A stretch of DNA of 39,116 nt from a virus. The notes under the pieces are model-generated. The model was not told the DNA's origin, did no database searches, and saw only the letters and a list, made by a program, of their open reading frames with translations. Shown here piece after piece: positions 32,622 to 39,116 of the stretch. The stretch lies in IMG/VR virus record IMGVR_UViG_3300017598_001828, positions 1 through 39,116 of that record; one strand, written 5' to 3'. The position numbers and the translations under genes are program-made. Numbering within the stretch: position 1 is the stretch's first letter; the number at the start of each line of letters is the position of its first letter.

Positions 32622-33783
32622 CGATCTTCCATTTCTTCAAATACTTCTCGCCGATGATGCGGTGATCTTCACGCTTGCTTTTCAAATTGCAGGAGTTGGG
32701 GTGCGTGACATCAAAGGTTAATGACCGTCCGTGCCCATTACCGTTAAACTGAAGATTAAAGGTCGCTTTGGTAACGTGCAAAACTGATCGCGGGAGCTTA
32801 TTGACGTTCAGATCGCGCTCTAACATATCGTAGATGTCTTCCCGCTGACCGTTGGCATCTGCCTCAAGTGTGATGCGTCGGCGTTGGTTGCCGACAACCG
32901 ATAGGCGAAGACGGCGCAATGACACCTGAACAACCCCGTCTTCTGGCTCAGTGGGGAATTTGAAATTACGCTCCATGAGGTGGTTCAAATCGTAGGGGTT
33001 GGCTGACACATCTTCGGCCCTTAAATCCTCGCCAAGGATGACACGGGAGAAGATTTTTTGAAGCGGTTCCACAATCTTTCTCCCGCCTTTGGCGAACATG
33101 TCAAGAGTTCCTGTTTGGTGGTCATAGGCAAACACAATTTCAAACGCGCGGCGTTCGGGAGTTCGTTGAAATTTTCCGGCATCGTCAAAATTGATGTATG
33201 TGTCGGCGTAATCGCTCAGATACACGAAAAAATAGTCGTGATTGCTTCCGCGTTTGAAGTGTTCGATCCGGCAATGGTGGCCGCGACCTTGACGTTCGCG
33301 GTAGAAAGCGGACAGGGCTTCCTGCATTTTCTTGAGATCGTCCGGGTTGGTGCCCGGGGCGACCACGGGCATGTCGACACGCCGGGTCCATGATCGAGCG
33401 GATGAAAGGCTGTCGGCTCGGGCGAACATTACCGATGCATCCCATATCAGGTTGTGGTTTAGATAAACCCACATGGCTTTATCAAAGCTGCTTTCCATGG
33501 ATTCCATGGAGACGGCAAGGTCGATGTCTCTGTTCCGACCCTCATCAACCAAAACGCGAATCCCATCCTCGTTGGCCATTTCATCGAGGTCATGGAATAT
33601 GACTTCGATTTGCCTGCGAGGCGTGTCTGCCAACGCCTGCCACGCCCTAAAGACCTCGTTGATTTGGGTATTTGTAATTTCATCCCACGGAATAGGGAGT
33701 GCATGTCCATGCCCCTCAAAAAACTCTTTGAGCAGCGCGTTTGAAATTTGGCGAAGCACACGCTTCGGATTAAACTGGGCCAT
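32611..33783 (-). CDS. 390-residue protein of unknown function
   Basis: 390 residues starting MAQFNPKRVLRQISNALLKE with a GAGAGG upstream. It has an N-terminal helical part, a central region with RRQIEVIFHDLDEMANEDGI and HHCRIEHFKRGSNHDYFFVY, and a C-terminal half with LRRLRLSVVGNQRRRITLEA. No Walker, nuclease or HTH motif is evident. Its promoter region holds half-sites of the XRE operator. The tight overlap with the RpoN-like HTH gene suggests the two act together. Phage origin proteins, regulators or anti-host factors are all possible; I do not recognise a family. Confidence 0.55.
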   Translation of the reverse strand: MAQFNPKRVLRQISNALLKEFFEGHGHALPIPWDEITNTQINEVFRAWQALADTPRRQIEVIFHDLDEMANEDGIRVLVDEGRNRDIDLAVSMESMESSFDKAMWVYLNHNLIWDASVMFARADSLSSARSWTRRVDMPVVAPGTNPDDLKKMQEALSAFYRERQGRGHHCRIEHFKRGSNHDYFFVYLSDYADTYINFDDAGKFQRTPERRAFEIVFAYDHQTGTLDMFAKGGRKIVEPLQKIFSRVILGEDLRAEDVSANPYDLNHLMERNFKFPTEPEDGVVQVSLRRLRLSVVGNQRRRITLEADANGQREDIYDMLERDLNVNKLPRSVLHVTKATFNLQFNGNGHGRSLTFDVTHPNSCNLKSKREDHRIIGEKYLKKWKIDVS

Positions 33784-33815
33784 TACATTATCCTCTCTCG
33801 CTCCGTATTATGTAG

Positions 33816-33829
33816 CCTAAACACTAAAC
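33816..33829. promoter_or_regulatory. Repeated XRE operator half-sites before 390-residue gene
   Basis: CCTAAACACTAAAC contains two direct half-sites (CTAAAC) of the palindrome at 35288-35307 (TGTTTAG...CTAAACA). They lie in a 67-base gap in front of the gene starting at 33783. A TTGACG at 33835-33840 could be a -35, but the spacing to a -10 is unclear. Binding by the XRE repressor is inferred from the shared half-site. Confidence 0.5.
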
Positions 33830-33850
33830 GGTTGCGTCAAAAAAAAGTGG

Positions 33851-34147
33851 TTACGATTTTTTCCTTTTTGTTTTAGACAGATTCGTCACTGTGACGTTTA
33901 TGTCCTGCTTCTTTGCCCGCTCAAGAGCTTTACTCATGTCGGTTTGAGGTACACGAATAATTTTATTCTTGTTCCCCTGTGTTTTAAGACGCGATAATGC
34001 CTTGTCGATCCCTTGATTCGTTCCGCTACGTTCAACCTCGATTGCATTCTTTCCCCGAATAGCATCTAGCCTCCGATTGCCTGAGATCGGAACTTCCTTT
34101 TTTGCAGCGTTTCCTTTGCCTTTTTTGTGTGACTGACTTTCTGACAT
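33851..34147 (-). CDS. Small basic phage protein, unknown
   Basis: 98 residues starting MSESQSHKKGKGNAAKKEVP, with AGGAG about 10 nt before ATG. It is lysine-rich throughout, ending LSKTKRKKS, and has a central GTNQGIDKALSRLKTQGNKN. The composition suggests nucleic-acid binding. It sits between the ImmA-like gene and the 390-residue unknown. No family is recognised. No clear hairpin terminator follows its stop, only a short T-rich stretch on the minus strand that overlaps the next promoter region. Confidence 0.55.
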   Translation of the reverse strand: MSESQSHKKGKGNAAKKEVPISGNRRLDAIRGKNAIEVERSGTNQGIDKALSRLKTQGNKNKIIRVPQTDMSKALERAKKQDINVTVTNLSKTKRKKS

Positions 34148-34179
34148 GACATAAGTCTCCTGTTAAATGACCGAGATTA

Positions 34180-34899
34180 TTAAAACAGACCGGGGTCGGG
34201 CTTCTCGGTCTTAATCAACCCGAGTCCGATCAAATGAATTTGCATTGCTTGTCCCGACACTTTGAATTCTGCCGCCATCTCACGAGCGAAATCAACCGTG
34301 GGTTGGGCATCGTCGGCAAGGCCCCATTTCGCCGACAGATCCTGAATTTCATCAGTAGCCACGTAGGCTTCCAAACGACCGTGATGATCGACCCACATTT
34401 TGCAGACCATTTCCTCCGGCATGAGCAAATAACCCGCAAACTGGTCAGCCTGCCATTCGATAGGTTCCTTTGTGATACTTCGGCAGACTATGGATGGTTC
34501 GGGCTCCTCGTCGAATAGAATCCCTTGGCCGGGATCTCCAATGAATTGATGGCGGTGCAAATCCCAATGGCCAAGTTCGTGGGCGACCGTGAAACGGTAA
34601 CGGCCTTCTTTCATAGGATGAATGGTTGGATCGAGGGATTCGTCAATGAGGACCTTCTTGTCACGAAACCACGTCGCACCGAGAACATTGGGCAACCCCA
34701 ACAGGTTCGATAGATTGTCGAATGAAAAATCGACTTCAAGATGCGCTTCCAGTATTTCTTCGACGGGAATGGGGGGAGCCGTGATCTGCTCGTACTTTTT
34801 CCCGTATTCGGCCAGCAGTTTCAGCGTGGCCGCTTCAATATGTTCTTTGGGTAGGAATTTAACTTTCTTTGTCATCCGTCGGGCCTCGGAAGCGATCAT
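34180..34899 (-). CDS. ImmA/IrrE-type zinc metalloprotease
   Basis: 239 residues if started at the ATG coupled to the repressor stop (TGATG). A start nine codons later (MTKKVKF) has a better GAGG site and is equally possible. HELGH at about 107-111 with EWQADQFAGYLLMP (Glu about 148) forms the zinc site of the IrrE/ImmA family. In phages and ICEs such proteases cleave an XRE repressor after DNA damage to trigger induction. The preceding XRE gene is the natural substrate, so this pair is probably the lysis-lysogeny switch. Confidence 0.86.
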   Translation of the reverse strand: MIASEARRMTKKVKFLPKEHIEAATLKLLAEYGKKYEQITAPPIPVEEILEAHLEVDFSFDNLSNLLGLPNVLGATWFRDKKVLIDESLDPTIHPMKEGRYRFTVAHELGHWDLHRHQFIGDPGQGILFDEEPEPSIVCRSITKEPIEWQADQFAGYLLMPEEMVCKMWVDHHGRLEAYVATDEIQDLSAKWGLADDAQPTVDFAREMAAEFKVSGQAMQIHLIGLGLIKTEKPDPGLF

Positions 34900-35264
34900 C
34901 AGGATCGCTTTTTCATTTTCTTGGTTAGTTTTTCAAGATCCTCTGCGGTTAGACCTTGCTCTCGCGCAGTGCGCAGCAGGTCAGCCATGGCTTTTGGTTG
35001 CTCCTTGATGATTTCATTCAACTCCGGATCAACACGACCTGCCAGTGCGAGTAACTCGTCCGCATCGACTTCAAGCAGTTCGGCCATCTTGATGATCTTT
35101 TCAGGCTTCGGGGGATCAAATTCTCCGGTTTCGACTTTGCTTAGAAAGGTGGCGCTGATGCCAACAGCATCTGAAAATTGGCGAAGAGAAAACGAAGGAT
35201 CAGTTTTTCTTTTTGCCTCTCGAAGCTGACGTATGCGCTTTCCGAATTTTGGGTTTCCAGCCAT
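34899..35264 (-). CDS. XRE family repressor (lysogeny regulator)
   Basis: 121 residues from MAGNPKFGKRIRQLREAKRK; an in-frame ATG four codons earlier is possible but has AGG directly adjacent to it. The HTH is at about 25-70 (SLRQFSDAVGISATFLSKVE; FDPPKPEKIIKMAELLEVDA). A charged C-terminal helix (KAMADLLRTAREQGLTAEDLEKL) may dimerise the protein or be recognised by ImmA. Its promoter overlaps a perfect palindrome, so autoregulation is likely. It heads the long leftward run of genes and is the likely maintenance repressor of the prophage. Confidence 0.86.
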   Translation of the reverse strand: MAGNPKFGKRIRQLREAKRKTDPSFSLRQFSDAVGISATFLSKVETGEFDPPKPEKIIKMAELLEVDADELLALAGRVDPELNEIIKEQPKAMADLLRTAREQGLTAEDLEKLTKKMKKRS

Positions 35265-35287
35265 GCTTGGTTTCATCCTATGTTCAG

Positions 35288-35307
35288 TGTTTAGGATATA
35301 CTAAACA
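35288..35307. promoter_or_regulatory. Operator palindrome for XRE repressor
   Basis: TGTTTAGGATATACTAAACA: perfect 7-bp arms (TGTTTAG/CTAAACA) with a six-base spacer, covering the -10 box of the repressor promoter. A near half-site TGTTCAG lies at 35281-35287. Related half-sites occur at 33816-33829. Binding by the adjacent XRE protein is inferred. Confidence 0.75.
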
Positions 35308-35326
35308 TACAGAAGCTTAAGGTCAA
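35298..35326 (-). promoter_or_regulatory. Sigma-70 promoter of the XRE-ImmA operon
   Basis: On the minus strand TTGACC (35326-35321), a 17-base spacer and TAGTAT (35303-35298) give a good sigma-70 promoter. The -10 lies inside the operator palindrome. The start codon at 35264 is 34 bases below the -10. Confidence 0.7.
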
Positions 35327-35499
35327 TACTTTTTTTAAATCCAAAACCAGTACTGTTACCACCTTTTCGATAGTCAAATCTTCCTTCTTCTGATATAAAA
35401 CTAATAAAAGCAGTTAGTTCAAGCCTTGCGTCTGCAACTATAGCCAGATTGCCACGTATTTTTGTGTCTGAATCAGATCAGAGGTTTTGGGAGAGGCGA
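35327..35499. other. AT-rich intergenic region before HNH nuclease gene
   Basis: No gene is supported. A TTG-initiated extension of the nuclease at 35449 lacks a ribosome site. The stretch is AT-rich and must hold the rightward promoter of the HNH gene, but I see no pair that I would defend. It marks the composition change from phage core to the restriction-modification cassette. Confidence 0.5.
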
Positions 35500-36564
35500 A
35501 TGTCTAGCATAAAATTTGGCGACAATAAATGGTCTGAAGATCAGTGGCACGCACTGCTTCAAAGCCTTATCGATTCTCAACTTCTATCCTGGAAAGAAAT
35601 CACAACACTCTGTTTGGGTCACATGAACCCATCTCAAGTGGGAACAAGCCTTGCCTCTTCAGAGGGATTTAAGAAACGCTATGGAAAAGGCAACACCATG
35701 CGTGTCGTTATGAAATGGTTTTATGAGCAAGCTGGAGCATGTGTTGATTGTGGAACAAGGTTTGAGCTTCAGGCTGATCACAGCAAGCCTCGTGAAAGCT
35801 ACTCCGATCCATTAGATGCAGATTTTATTGAAAACATGGTTCTTAGGTGTCGTCGCTGCAACGTAATAAAAAGGCCTTCTCACCTTTTTGGTGGCAACAC
35901 ACACTTAACAGCTGAATCAGCTCTGATGTGGATCCTTTTCACCTTTAAGCCAAGAACATTAAAAGATTTTATTCGTTTCTGTAGATTATACGGAATGACA
36001 ATGGCCGACATTAGAATGCAAGAGGGATGGGCGATGGCTCACTGGCTTCAACATGCAACAGATTACTCGATGGATATCGACACGCTTGACACAGCTTCTT
36101 CGATATTTCTTTGGCCAGATGGTGCAATAACAAGGGCCTGGCCTTCAGATCAAATTGATGGCGCAGTTGAATTATACAACAGCATCGATTCAAATTATCA
36201 TTTTGCATTTGTTGCTTCAATACCGATAGAGAATGATCGCCATAGGATGACATTTTTTAGAATACCAATAAGTGAGATTCCTTTTTCTCATTACTTTGTC
36301 GGTGGGGAATGGCCGAATCAGAGCTTGGCTATTTCGTATAGTCCACCAAAGCGAAACTCAGAAGAAAATGATAAACCTTCAATTTTACCACTGCCTCCTC
36401 GCTCAATGAAATTGCATGCTCACAAAGCTTTTGACAGTTCATCATCAATAAAATTGAGCTTTGGAACTAAACTTAAGCAGCTAGAAACAAAGAAAAGAGT
36501 GAAGATTGCCGATCTGACATCCAAAGAGGTAGAAGGACTTACCGTTTCTATTGAGTTGGTGTAG
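35500..36564 (+). CDS. HNH endonuclease, putative restriction enzyme
   Basis: 354 residues from ATG at 35500 (GGGAGAGG upstream). The HNH nuclease at about 80-122 has CVDCGTRFELQADHSKPRES with the zinc pair CVDC, the catalytic His in ADH, Asn at about 112 and the second zinc pair CRRCN. The C-terminal 200 residues (FIRFCRLYGMTMADIRMQEG; FAFVASIPIENDRHRMTFFR) are probably for target recognition. Convergent to a DNA methyltransferase with a 17-base overlap of their 3' ends, it is most likely the nuclease of a type II restriction-modification system. The cognate site is unknown. Confidence 0.82.
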   Translation: MSSIKFGDNKWSEDQWHALLQSLIDSQLLSWKEITTLCLGHMNPSQVGTSLASSEGFKKRYGKGNTMRVVMKWFYEQAGACVDCGTRFELQADHSKPRESYSDPLDADFIENMVLRCRRCNVIKRPSHLFGGNTHLTAESALMWILFTFKPRTLKDFIRFCRLYGMTMADIRMQEGWAMAHWLQHATDYSMDIDTLDTASSIFLWPDGAITRAWPSDQIDGAVELYNSIDSNYHFAFVASIPIENDRHRMTFFRIPISEIPFSHYFVGGEWPNQSLAISYSPPKRNSEENDKPSILPLPPRSMKLHAHKAFDSSSSIKLSFGTKLKQLETKKRVKIADLTSKEVEGLTVSIELV

Positions 36565-38881
36565 AGGATGAATGGTCTTCAAAAGACAATAATTCTTGCT
36601 GTTCAGAACTGATTGCCCGCTTGCGTATATCAAGACCCAACGTGCAGTATTCCATGTTCTTTTCAATTTGAATAGAACTTAACCCTCTTTCTTCTGCGAA
36701 CCTACCCGTCGTTAAACTACCTGCATACGGATCTAATATCACACAATCAGAGGTCAAAATGTTGATAAGTAGCCCAGGGATTTCATCTGGAAATGGTGCT
36801 GAATGACCATGAATATTTTCCCCTCGAATCATTTTAATCACTGGTTTGGCTCGAATAAATGTAGGAAAGATTTTATTATTGGAATTTTTCCTTTTTAATG
36901 CTGTCGGTTTCTGGAAAACTAGAATGTGCTCCCAACAGTTAAATGGAGACTGATAGTAGGGACTGAAGTTGCCGGCATTAAAACCTCTCTTTCCTTCAAT
37001 CTCTCCTTTATCCCAAACAATGTTTCCATAGAGATTGAATCCCACCCTTCGAAATGCGTCAACAATGTATGCGCTTAAGATCATTCTTTTTTGGCCCATT
37101 GCAGAAAAAACTATCGAATTTTCGTTGTCAAAATAATCAAATATGTTGAATAGGTAAAAAGATCCAGGTTTTAGGATCTGCCAAACACCTTTTGCAACAT
37201 TAAACATGTCATACAGATAGCAATAAATGTTGGGCCATTGTGTGTATTCTCTAGCATTGTAATAAGGTGGTGATGTTACTGCGCCGTCCACGCTATTGGG
37301 CTCGAGGTTAAAAAGAACATCGAAAGAATCACCGCAAAACACTTTAAAGTTACCGTCATTAACCTGAGACATAGATTTGTGTTTTTTAGCTTTAGGTCTC
37401 TCAACCAGATATCTATTAAATAACGCAGCTTTTTCAAAAAAAGCGTCTTCTTTTCTGAGCAATAATTTGTTGACGACAGCATTTCTTCCAAACGTGCATT
37501 TTGGACTGGAAACATTAAATAAGTGAATCGCATCTCTACTAAGAGAGTAATGCTGGATTAACATTTTGATTACTTCGTCAAGATTTTTGTTATATTGCAC
37601 GTCTCTTGACCATGCCCTCACCTGTGATGAAGCAATGCTATTCTGAGGATCATCAATCGCTTGTTGCATAAGAATGGATTTAAATGAATATCGCTTGCCC
37701 CGATTGTATTTACTTCGATCGGGACAAAGGCGATTTTTGCATTCCCAACTTCTGACCCCTAGAGTTGGATACGAATTCCCTTGAACATTTTGACTTCGAC
37801 ATTTTGGACAAGGTATTAAGGTTTCGTCGCGTTCGTTTTTTTGAAACAATAACAATATAGTCGGTTCATTTTTTACATCATCTGAGGTTTTGAAAAATAC
37901 AAAGCAGTCCTTGTAGAAAAATCCTTCATTTGCTTTTTCAAAAGCTGCATTTTTGGTGTCAATATTTTTAATGTATGAAGATGTTATTTCTCTAATTTCG
38001 TTTTCTCTAAAATACGTTTTTTTGAGAGAGCGTTCGCGATGTTTTTCGCTAAATAATGTTAAGTCTGACGCAAGTTCCCATTGAATAGATTTTTTAGAAC
38101 TATCTGTTATGGGCTCAATAATAATTGCTAAGTGGCCATAGTTGTTAATTCGCTCATATGCATTTCTAACCCAAAAGGCCAGCTTATTACGAAAACGCTC
38201 ATAAGATGTTCTGCGAGTCAGCGTTGGTGTGATCCTAATAATTTCCAAAGAATCATTTCTGCTAAACAATTCTGGATGTCTAGCATGCAATTCATCCCAG
38301 AAGGCTGGCTTGTAATTGTCGCTAGTGAATTCAGGATCAAAAAATCCATGCATTTCTTTTTCCGACAAAGAGCAATAAAGAAACGCTGCAAATTGCGATT
38401 CTAATATTTCTCGACTGATGTTTCTTCCATTCTGAGGTTTTCTTAATTTAGACGGGCCCTGACATTCGTTTTTTATGGTCTGAATAGAATCCTTTTTAGA
38501 GTAAGGATCAAAGTTCTGAAGCAGCTCATGTTTAATTTCTTTTCTGTCAACCGCAGCGTCTAAAACATTTTTAAGGCGTGGTTTTGAAGAGTCGTCATAG
38601 GCAAGTTGAATTTCTCTTTTTTCGTGATAATTGAAAGTGAATCCAGATATAGCAGCGAGTTTATAGAAGTTTCGTAACGATTCTGCATTAGTTCTAAACT
38701 TCCAATTAACATGTGCTACAAAACGATTGTGTCTGGTCCTTCTAGATAGGAGTTTCTTTTCCTCTAAGTATTTACACAAAACACTTACATCGTTCAAAAA
38801 TTCATGGCTGAAATCTGTTTTAATTCCCAACAAATCTTCAAACTCTGAAATAAGTTTGTTCGAAATTTTATTTTTGTTCAT
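36548..38881 (-). CDS. SPPY-type DNA methyltransferase with large N-terminal domain
   Basis: 777 residues, far longer than a lone beta-class methyltransferase. Residues 1-345 are AT-codon-rich and unassigned (HNRFVAHVNWKFRTNAESLR; LAIIIEPITDSSKKSIQWEL). A C4 zinc finger lies at about 358-386 (CPKC...CKNRLC). The methyltransferase follows, with GAVTSPPYYNAREY at about 533-546 (motif IV, SPPY as in N4-cytosine enzymes) and VILDPYAGSLTTGRFAEERG at about 714-733 (motif I variant), giving beta-class order. It should protect host and phage DNA from the convergent HNH nuclease. The N-terminal part may add target recognition or another activity. It overlaps the RHH gene upstream by 14 bases. Confidence 0.84.
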   Translation of the reverse strand: MNKNKISNKLISEFEDLLGIKTDFSHEFLNDVSVLCKYLEEKKLLSRRTRHNRFVAHVNWKFRTNAESLRNFYKLAAISGFTFNYHEKREIQLAYDDSSKPRLKNVLDAAVDRKEIKHELLQNFDPYSKKDSIQTIKNECQGPSKLRKPQNGRNISREILESQFAAFLYCSLSEKEMHGFFDPEFTSDNYKPAFWDELHARHPELFSRNDSLEIIRITPTLTRRTSYERFRNKLAFWVRNAYERINNYGHLAIIIEPITDSSKKSIQWELASDLTLFSEKHRERSLKKTYFRENEIREITSSYIKNIDTKNAAFEKANEGFFYKDCFVFFKTSDDVKNEPTILLLFQKNERDETLIPCPKCRSQNVQGNSYPTLGVRSWECKNRLCPDRSKYNRGKRYSFKSILMQQAIDDPQNSIASSQVRAWSRDVQYNKNLDEVIKMLIQHYSLSRDAIHLFNVSSPKCTFGRNAVVNKLLLRKEDAFFEKAALFNRYLVERPKAKKHKSMSQVNDGNFKVFCGDSFDVLFNLEPNSVDGAVTSPPYYNAREYTQWPNIYCYLYDMFNVAKGVWQILKPGSFYLFNIFDYFDNENSIVFSAMGQKRMILSAYIVDAFRRVGFNLYGNIVWDKGEIEGKRGFNAGNFSPYYQSPFNCWEHILVFQKPTALKRKNSNNKIFPTFIRAKPVIKMIRGENIHGHSAPFPDEIPGLLINILTSDCVILDPYAGSLTTGRFAEERGLSSIQIEKNMEYCTLGLDIRKRAISSEQQELLSFEDHSSSTPTQ

Positions 38882-39116
38882 TTTGTTTTTTCTTTTTAGA
38901 ATTCGAACTTTTCAATCCGTTTTTTTTATCTAATTCCTCATTCCAAACACCTAAATCAACCATGGATTTACGGTGTTCATTAAAAACCTGTTTCGCCGCA
39001 AATCGATAAAAAGTGCTTATTGGCAAACCTAGATATTTTGCGCATGCATCTATTTCGGCCTTCTCAGCTTGGGTTAGCCTGATGGTGATGGTGATGGTTT
39101 GATTCTCGTTTTTCAT
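38868..39116 (-). CDS. Ribbon-helix-helix protein upstream of methyltransferase
   Basis: 82 residues with the ATG at the last three bases of the window, so upstream control is not visible. TITITIRLTQAEKAEIDACA then KYLGLPISTFYRFAAKQVF is an RHH pattern (beta strand, two helices). The C-terminus is charged and Lys-rich. It overlaps the methyltransferase start by 14 bases, so it may regulate that gene, comparable to controller proteins of restriction-modification systems, although those are usually XRE-type. Function is inferred. Confidence 0.72.
   Translation of the reverse strand: MKNENQTITITIRLTQAEKAEIDACAKYLGLPISTFYRFAAKQVFNEHRKSMVDLGVWNEELDKKNGLKSSNSKKKKQNEQK

Noticed and set aside
35449-35499. 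N-terminal extension of the HNH nuclease from a TTG
   Set aside because: No ribosome site precedes the TTG, while the ATG at 35500 has GGGAGAGG at short spacing.
1-39116. CRISPR arrays, tRNA or rRNA genes, insertion sequences
   Set aside because: No spaced direct-repeat array, cloverleaf, rRNA segment or transposase was found on reading the window; the only repeats are short inverted elements and operator half-sites.

Overview
The window is most of a temperate, tailed phage genome (prophage) with a siphovirus-type tail. It carries a large serine recombinase at the left end and a restriction-modification cassette at the right end. The host cannot be named from sequence alone. A spanin-like lipoprotein and an LLH-type holin point to a host with an outer membrane. 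The DUF2924 / serine recombinase / small HTH trio, together with the tail and early proteins, resembles what I remember from Planctomycetota, Verrucomicrobiota/Lentisphaerota and Proteobacteria prophages. That placement is low confidence. The phage core looks near 50% G+C, while the last 3.8 kb is visibly AT-richer.

Layout. (1) 1-2455, plus strand: integration module, three genes joined by ATGA overlaps. (2) 2452-21897, minus strand: structural genes. In transcription order these are a DUF1937 protein, a small protein sharing a domain with the terminase N-terminus, large terminase, NrdR-like zinc ribbon, short connector-position protein, lambda-type portal, a protease-capsid fusion, DUF2190 decoration protein, head-tail joining proteins, tail tube, two tail-assembly chaperones probably joined by a -1 frameshift, holin and spanin (unusually inside the tail genes), tape measure, and seven tail-tip or fibre proteins. 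(3) 21894-30306, minus strand: ParB-methyltransferase fusion, PrimPol with a DUF3987-like ATPase, SF2 helicase, RusA resolvase, DUF669 protein, Sak4-like ATPase, PD-(D/E)XK exonuclease, a winged-helix protein and a small unknown. (4) 30390-35264, minus strand: a sigma-70-like factor, a small unknown, an HTH protein, a 390-residue unknown, a basic small protein, an ImmA-like metalloprotease and an XRE repressor. (5) 35500-39116: a convergent HNH nuclease and SPPY-type DNA methyltransferase with a ribbon-helix-helix gene upstream of the methyltransferase.

How it works together. Nearly everything between 35.3 kb and 2.45 kb reads leftward, so early regulators lead into replication, packaging, head, tail and finally fibres, meeting the recombinase operon head-on with interlocking stop codons. 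The XRE promoter overlaps a perfect palindrome, and half-sites of that palindrome recur before the 390-residue unknown, suggesting a small repressor regulon. A phage sigma factor may drive a later gene set. A two-part motif with hairpin potential recurs exactly 24 nt before two start codons, one just after the sigma gene and one at the head-gene junction. I consider this repeated leader element the best candidate for something undescribed here. No tRNA, rRNA, CRISPR array, IS element, DNA polymerase or recognisable endolysin was seen. No intergenic gap exceeds 300 bases.
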